The notes under the pieces are model-generated. The model made no database searches and was not told where the DNA came from. It saw nothing but the letters and a program-made list of their open reading frames with translations. A DNA stretch of 42,188 bases from Streptomyces sp. MZ04 (GTDB lineage: Bacteria; Actinomycetota; Actinomycetes; Streptomycetales; Streptomycetaceae), in contig NZ_SRIC01000042.1 in NCBI RefSeq assembly GCF_004684775.1, forward strand, positions 1-42,188, written 5' to 3'. Numbering within the stretch: position 1 is the first letter of the stretch; the number at the start of each line of letters is the position of its first letter. The position numbers and the translations under genes are program-made. Shown piece by piece: positions 38,934 through 42,188 of this stretch.

Positions 38934-41900
38934 CGCCCCGCCCCGATCAGCTCGTTGAGCCACTCCTCGGAGTCGGCAGCCGTGGCCCCCGGTGTGCGCT
39001 CCCGGTGCAGGGTGCGGAAGGCGTCGCGTACGCCGGGCGCCATCCGGGAGCCGTCGCCGCAGACGTAGACGCGGGCGCCGGCGGTCAGCAGCTCCCACAT
39101 CTCGTCGCCTTCGGCCGCGATGCGGTGCTGGACGAACGTGACCCCGTCCACCGGCGCCTCGCTGAACGCGGGCCGCAGCGAGACCGCCCCCGCGGCTTCG
39201 GCGGCGCGCAGCTCATCGGCGTGCAGGAAGTCGGCGTCCGGCCGGTCGCAGCCGAAGTAGCAGAGAGCGGGCGGGAGTTGGGATCCTGAGGCCATCAGCG
39301 CTGCGCGGTCCGCGACCGTACCCCGGAAGGGCGCGAGGCCGGTGCCCGCGGCGACCATGACGACCGGCGCTGTGTCTGCTGTGTCCCCGTGATCGATGCG
39401 GAAGGCCTCGCGGCACGGCTGGACGCGGGCCAGGACCGTGTCCCCCGGCCGCAGGCCGACGAGATGGCCGGAGCCCGTCCCCCGGTAGAGGCGGCCGCTC
39501 CCGGAGCGGGCGGGCGCCTGCAGCAGGGAGACCATCAGGTCCACATGGCCGGGCCGTACGGCGGGCGACGAGGACACCGAGTAGTGGCGCGGACGCAGCG
39601 GCGTGAGCACATCGAGCAGCGTCGGCCAGTCGAGCGCGCCGCGCAGGGCCGGGTGCGCCTCGACCACTTCGAGCAGCGTGCGCCCGTCGGCGGCCCGCGC
39701 TTCGGCGTCGTCGGCGAGCGCGGCGAGAGCGGCCCGTTCCGGCGGGCAGGGGTTGGCCGCGGCGAGCACGGCAAGCTGCCCGGTGGTCGGGCGCTCCTGC
39801 AACTCGACGTGACGGGACAGGAGTTGGCGGACCGTCAGCGGGCGGTCGACGGCGAGACCGGCACGGCGCGGGCGGCCCGCGCGGATGTCGAGGACCGCGT
39901 CCAGGTCCACGCCCAGCGCGCCGGCGGCTCGTTCGACCACTGCCGGGTCCTGCACCGGCAGCACGGTGAGGTGGTCGCCGGTGCGGTAGGTCACGCCGTC
40001 GGGCAGCGCGAGCCGCACGAACCGCTTGACGCGGGGGTGGCCGGGCGCGGTGAGGTCGTGCGCCTCCGTGACGGTCATCGGGACGAGCCCGTGGCGCGCC
40101 GCCAGGGCGTCCAGCGGGCCGCCGGTCAGCTCACGGACGTCGTACGCGTTCTCGTGTGCGCCCCCGTGAGCGTCCGAGGCGTGATCATCTTCCACGTCTG
40201 CCGAGTCGGGGTCCCCGTACCGCTCAAGCAGCGCGGTGCGCAGCCGGGCCGTGAAGTCCCGTACAGCGCCGCCGAGATCGCCCGAAGCGTCGGCCGCCGT
40301 GCGCTCCAGGAGCCGGGTGCCGCCCAGCTCCGCGAGCCGCTCGTCGAAGCGGGTCGGGACGTGCTGATAGGTGGCCGCCCAGTTGCGGTCGCCCACGCCG
40401 AGCACCGCGTACGAGAGGTTCTGGGCGGTGCCCGCGGGCGCGTCGTCCAGCCAGGCGGCGAAGGCGGCCGCGTCGTCGGTGGGGCGGCCGTTGTAGGAGG
40501 CGGCGGTGATGACGACCGGGCGGTCGACGGGCAGCGAGTCCGCGTACGCGTCCAGCGGCGCCACCTCCGTCTCGCAGCCCAACAGGTCGGCCGCGTCGGC
40601 GAGTTGGGCGGCGAAGTCCCGGCAGGTCCCGTAGTTGCTGCCGTGCAGGAACAGCGCGCGGGTGCCGGAGCGGACCCTCGCCGGAAGTGTCGCGGTGTCG
40701 GGCTCGGCCGCCGCGCGGTGGGCCGTCGCGCCCGGCAGTTCGCCGTGCACGCGGTCGGCGGCGGTGCGGGGCGTGAGGGTGAGCGTGAAGCCCTCGGGCT
40801 TGAGGGTGAGCGTCTCCTTGACGGTGAGCCGGTAGTCGGCGTGGTCGTGCAGCCGGTAGCGGTGGACCAGCATGGCGAGGAGCATCGTCGCCTCGTGCAG
40901 CGCGAACTGCCGCCCGATACAGGCCCGTTCACCGGTGCCGAACGGCAGATACGCGTGCGGGGAACGGGCCGCCTCCGCCTCCGGGGTGAACCGCGAGGGG
41001 TCGAAGAGCTCCGGGTTGTCGCCCCACACCGGCTGCCGGTGCAGCATCGGCGTCAGGACCGTGACGCCCTGCCCGGCGCGCAGCGGGATGCGGCCGCCGA
41101 GGAGCGTGTCCTCGCGGGCGTGGCGGCCGAACGCGGCGGCCGTCGGCCACAGCCGCAGCGCCTCGTTGAGGACTTGGCGGGTGTACGTGAGCCGCCCCAC
41201 CTCGTCGAACGTCGGCTCCGGGTCGGCGGTGTCGCCCCAGAGCGCGTCGACCTCGCGGCGCACGAGCCGCAGCACGGCGGGGTGCTTGGCCAGGTAGTAG
41301 AGGGCGAACGACATCGCGCCCGACGTCGTCTCGTGCCCCGCGATCAGGAACGTGATCACCTGGTTGCGGATGTTGGCGGTGCTCAGCTTCCCGCCGTCGC
41401 CGGGATGCCGTGCGGTGAGCATCAGGCCGAGCAGATCCTCGGCGGACTCCGCCGTGCCCGGCGCGTCGGCGCGCGCGGAGACGACCTCGTCGACCACCTG
41501 CGCCAGATGGTCGGCGTCGGCCCGGAACGCCGCGTCGGCCGCCGAGTGGTCACCGCCCGGCGTACGGCTCAGACGCGTCATGCTCCACTCGAGGCAGCGG
41601 ACCATGGAGTCGATGAAGGGATGCGGCTCGGCCCGCTCGAAGGACCCGAAGTCGTAGCCGAACCCGGCGAGGCCGATGGTGTCCAGCGTCATCCGGGTCA
41701 TGTCGCCGGGCACGTCCACGGGCCGCCCGTCGCGCGCGCCGCGGTCCCACGACTCGATGAGCCGGTGGGCGACGCGCAGCATCACGGGGTGGTAGGTCCG
41801 CATCGAGCCCAGCGCGAACGCGGGCATCAGGATGTCGTGCGCGCGGGCCCAGTCGGGCTCGTCGTTGTACGCGGTGAACAAGCCGTCCGCGGTGAACTCG

Positions 41901-42188
41901 CGCACGTTCTCCAGAGCAGGACCGACATGCTTGGCGAAGCGCCGCTCGTCGGCGAGTTCGGCGACCAGGTCGAGATCGCTGACGAACAGGGCGTCCCTGC
42001 CGTGCAGCCGCCGCCGCACCACCGGGCCGTGCCGCCGGGTCAGTTCCATGGCCTGCTGCAGCGGGGCGGGCCCTGGCCCGGTCGCGGAGACGTCGATCAG
42101 CGGGATGCCGTCGAGGCCGTCGAGGCCGTCGAGGCCGTCGAGCGCGGGTCGGGGTCCTGACGTGTCCGGGAGCGCTGCGGTGGGGGCG
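38903..42188 (-). CDS. Self-sufficient CYP102-type P450-NADPH reductase fusion (5' end outside window)
   Basis: An open frame of about 1090 codons runs off the right edge; ATG 42049 (MELTRRHGP) lies inside the domain and is not the true start. The P450 part has I-helix FLIAGHETTSG, ExxR in NEALRLWPT and heme loop FGTGERACIG (ligand Cys codon at 40919-40921). KETLTLKPEGF matches P450 BM3 closely. Then come a flavodoxin domain (LFLHGSNYGTCRDFA, LGVGDRNW), an FAD domain (RPRHYSVSSSP) and an NADPH domain (MVAAGTGLAPFRG, YVCGDGSRM). BM3-class enzymes hydroxylate fatty acids near the omega end with NADPH and oxygen. The C-terminus reads DVYAAG, with Tyr where BM3 has Trp at the FAD-stacking position. 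The frame is intact. Confidence 0.95.
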   Translation of the reverse strand, partial: APTAALPDTSGPRPALDGLDGLDGLDGIPLIDVSATGPGPAPLQQAMELTRRHGPVVRRRLHGRDALFVSDLDLVAELADERRFAKHVGPALENVREFTADGLFTAYNDEPDWARAHDILMPAFALGSMRTYHPVMLRVAHRLIESWDRGARDGRPVDVPGDMTRMTLDTIGLAGFGYDFGSFERAEPHPFIDSMVRCLEWSMTRLSRTPGGDHSAADAAFRADADHLAQVVDEVVSARADAPGTAESAEDLLGLMLTARHPGDGGKLSTANIRNQVITFLIAGHETTSGAMSFALYYLAKHPAVLRLVRREVDALWGDTADPEPTFDEVGRLTYTRQVLNEALRLWPTAAAFGRHAREDTLLGGRIPLRAGQGVTVLTPMLHRQPVWGDNPELFDPSRFTPEAEAARSPHAYLPFGTGERACIGRQFALHEATMLLAMLVHRYRLHDHADYRLTVKETLTLKPEGFTLTLTPRTAADRVHGELPGATAHRAAAEPDTATLPARVRSGTRALFLHGSNYGTCRDFAAQLADAADLLGCETEVAPLDAYADSLPVDRPVVITAASYNGRPTDDAAAFAAWLDDAPAGTAQNLSYAVLGVGDRNWAATYQHVPTRFDERLAELGGTRLLERTAADASGDLGGAVRDFTARLRTALLERYGDPDSADVEDDHASDAHGGAHENAYDVRELTGGPLDALAARHGLVPMTVTEAHDLTAPGHPRVKRFVRLALPDGVTYRTGDHLTVLPVQDPAVVERAAGALGVDLDAVLDIRAGRPRRAGLAVDRPLTVRQLLSRHVELQERPTTGQLAVLAAANPCPPERAALAALADDAEARAADGRTLLEVVEAHPALRGALDWPTLLDVLTPLRPRHYSVSSSPAVRPGHVDLMVSLLQAPARSGSGRLYRGTGSGHLVGLRPGDTVLARVQPCREAFRIDHGDTADTAPVVMVAAGTGLAPFRGTVADRAALMASGSQLPPALCYFGCDRPDADFLHADELRAAEAAGAVSLRPAFSEAPVDGVTFVQHRIAAEGDEMWELLTAGARVYVCGDGSRMAPGVRDAFRTLHRERTPGATAADSEEWLNELIGAGRYVEDVYAAG
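42107..42142. repeat. 9-bp tandem repeat, four copies
   Basis: The unit GCCGTCGAG is repeated four times without mismatch (42107-42115, 42116-42124, 42125-42133, 42134-42142). It encodes LDG repeats on the minus strand in the N-terminal leader of the P450 fusion, just ahead of the IPLIDV segment that corresponds to the start of the heme domain. Confidence 0.95.

Noticed and set aside
39389..42160. A 923-codon open frame on the plus strand opposite the P450 fusion
   Set aside because: It is the antisense shadow caused by GC-rich third positions; the minus frame carries all P450 and reductase motifs.
32514..42188. A biosynthetic gene cluster spanning the Mo-hydroxylase and P450
   Set aside because: No synthase, synthetase, terpene cyclase or peptide precursor is present; each redox gene has its own regulators and orientation.

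Overview
This window is a high-GC (about 70% or more by eye) actinobacterial chromosome segment, almost certainly from a Streptomyces or a close relative. The evidence is the strong GC third-position bias that leaves long antisense shadow frames, GTG starts, GTGA/ATGA translational coupling, a rare TTA codon in one gene, a Streptomyces-type intergenic hairpin repeat, a bL37-like mini ribosomal protein, two GlnR/AraC-free but TetR/MerR/PadR/LysR-rich neighbourhoods, and a self-sufficient CYP102-type P450. No tRNA, rRNA, CRISPR array, integrase, transposase or phage gene was seen, and no gene-free stretch exceeds about 200 bases.

Layout. 0-2.1 kb: a TTA-containing hypothetical gene facing a GNAT acetyltransferase coupled to a 3-hydroxyisobutyryl-CoA hydrolase-like gene. 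2.2-7.3 kb (minus): intact methylmalonyl-CoA mutase operon mutA-mutB-meaB ending in a hairpin. 7.4-10.6 kb: accessory genes with a frameshifted membrane-protein gene, a 3'-truncated RibD/DHFR-like gene, an intact VOC gene, a GNAT gene with a tandem repeat, and a 5'-truncated EamA transporter. 10.7-12.4 kb: small SAV_915-like gene plus a diaminopimelate decarboxylase-type gene. 12.5-14.0 kb: a wrecked two-component system and a DedA remnant. 14.0-16.5 kb: purB, an SGNH hydrolase and the tiny bL37-like gene followed by a 15-bp tandem array. 16.6-22.1 kb: single-chain biotin-dependent acyl-CoA carboxylase, a divergent frameshifted TetR and an acyl-CoA ligase. 22.1-23.3 kb: HAD phosphatase and Lrp/AsnC regulator. 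23.4-28.9 kb: an ABC exporter with two ABC-2 permeases (one carrying a lectin-like ectodomain) and a divergent sensor kinase/response regulator around a perfect palindrome. 28.8-30.8 kb: a gene graveyard (GH15, methyltransferase, aminotransferase and TetR remnants). 30.8-38.9 kb: MerR/MFS pair, Tat-type molybdenum hydroxylase pair, TetR, DJ-1/PfpI protein, LysR, NTF2-like protein and PadR. 38.9-42.2 kb: CYP102-type P450-reductase fusion running off the window edge.

How it works together. The metabolic theme is acyl-CoA chemistry: MutAB/MeaB interconvert methylmalonyl- and succinyl-CoA, the HIBCH-like enzyme points to valine catabolism, and the single-chain carboxylase with its ligase would activate and alpha-carboxylate an acid of unknown identity. 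The second theme is one-component or two-component regulated efflux and redox genes.

The most striking feature is decay. About eleven genes are broken by frameshifts, nonsense codons or deletions that fuse neighbouring genes, while every housekeeping or large catabolic gene (mutAB, purB, carboxylase, molybdenum hydroxylase, P450) is open from end to end. Selective damage argues for real pseudogenisation rather than random sequence error, but only raw reads or a sister genome can settle it. Five short tandem arrays with periods of 9, 12, 15, 15 and 18 bp lie in or beside coding sequence. I found no clear new defence or biosynthetic system; the best candidate for something new is the ABC exporter whose permease carries an extracytoplasmic concanavalin-like domain.
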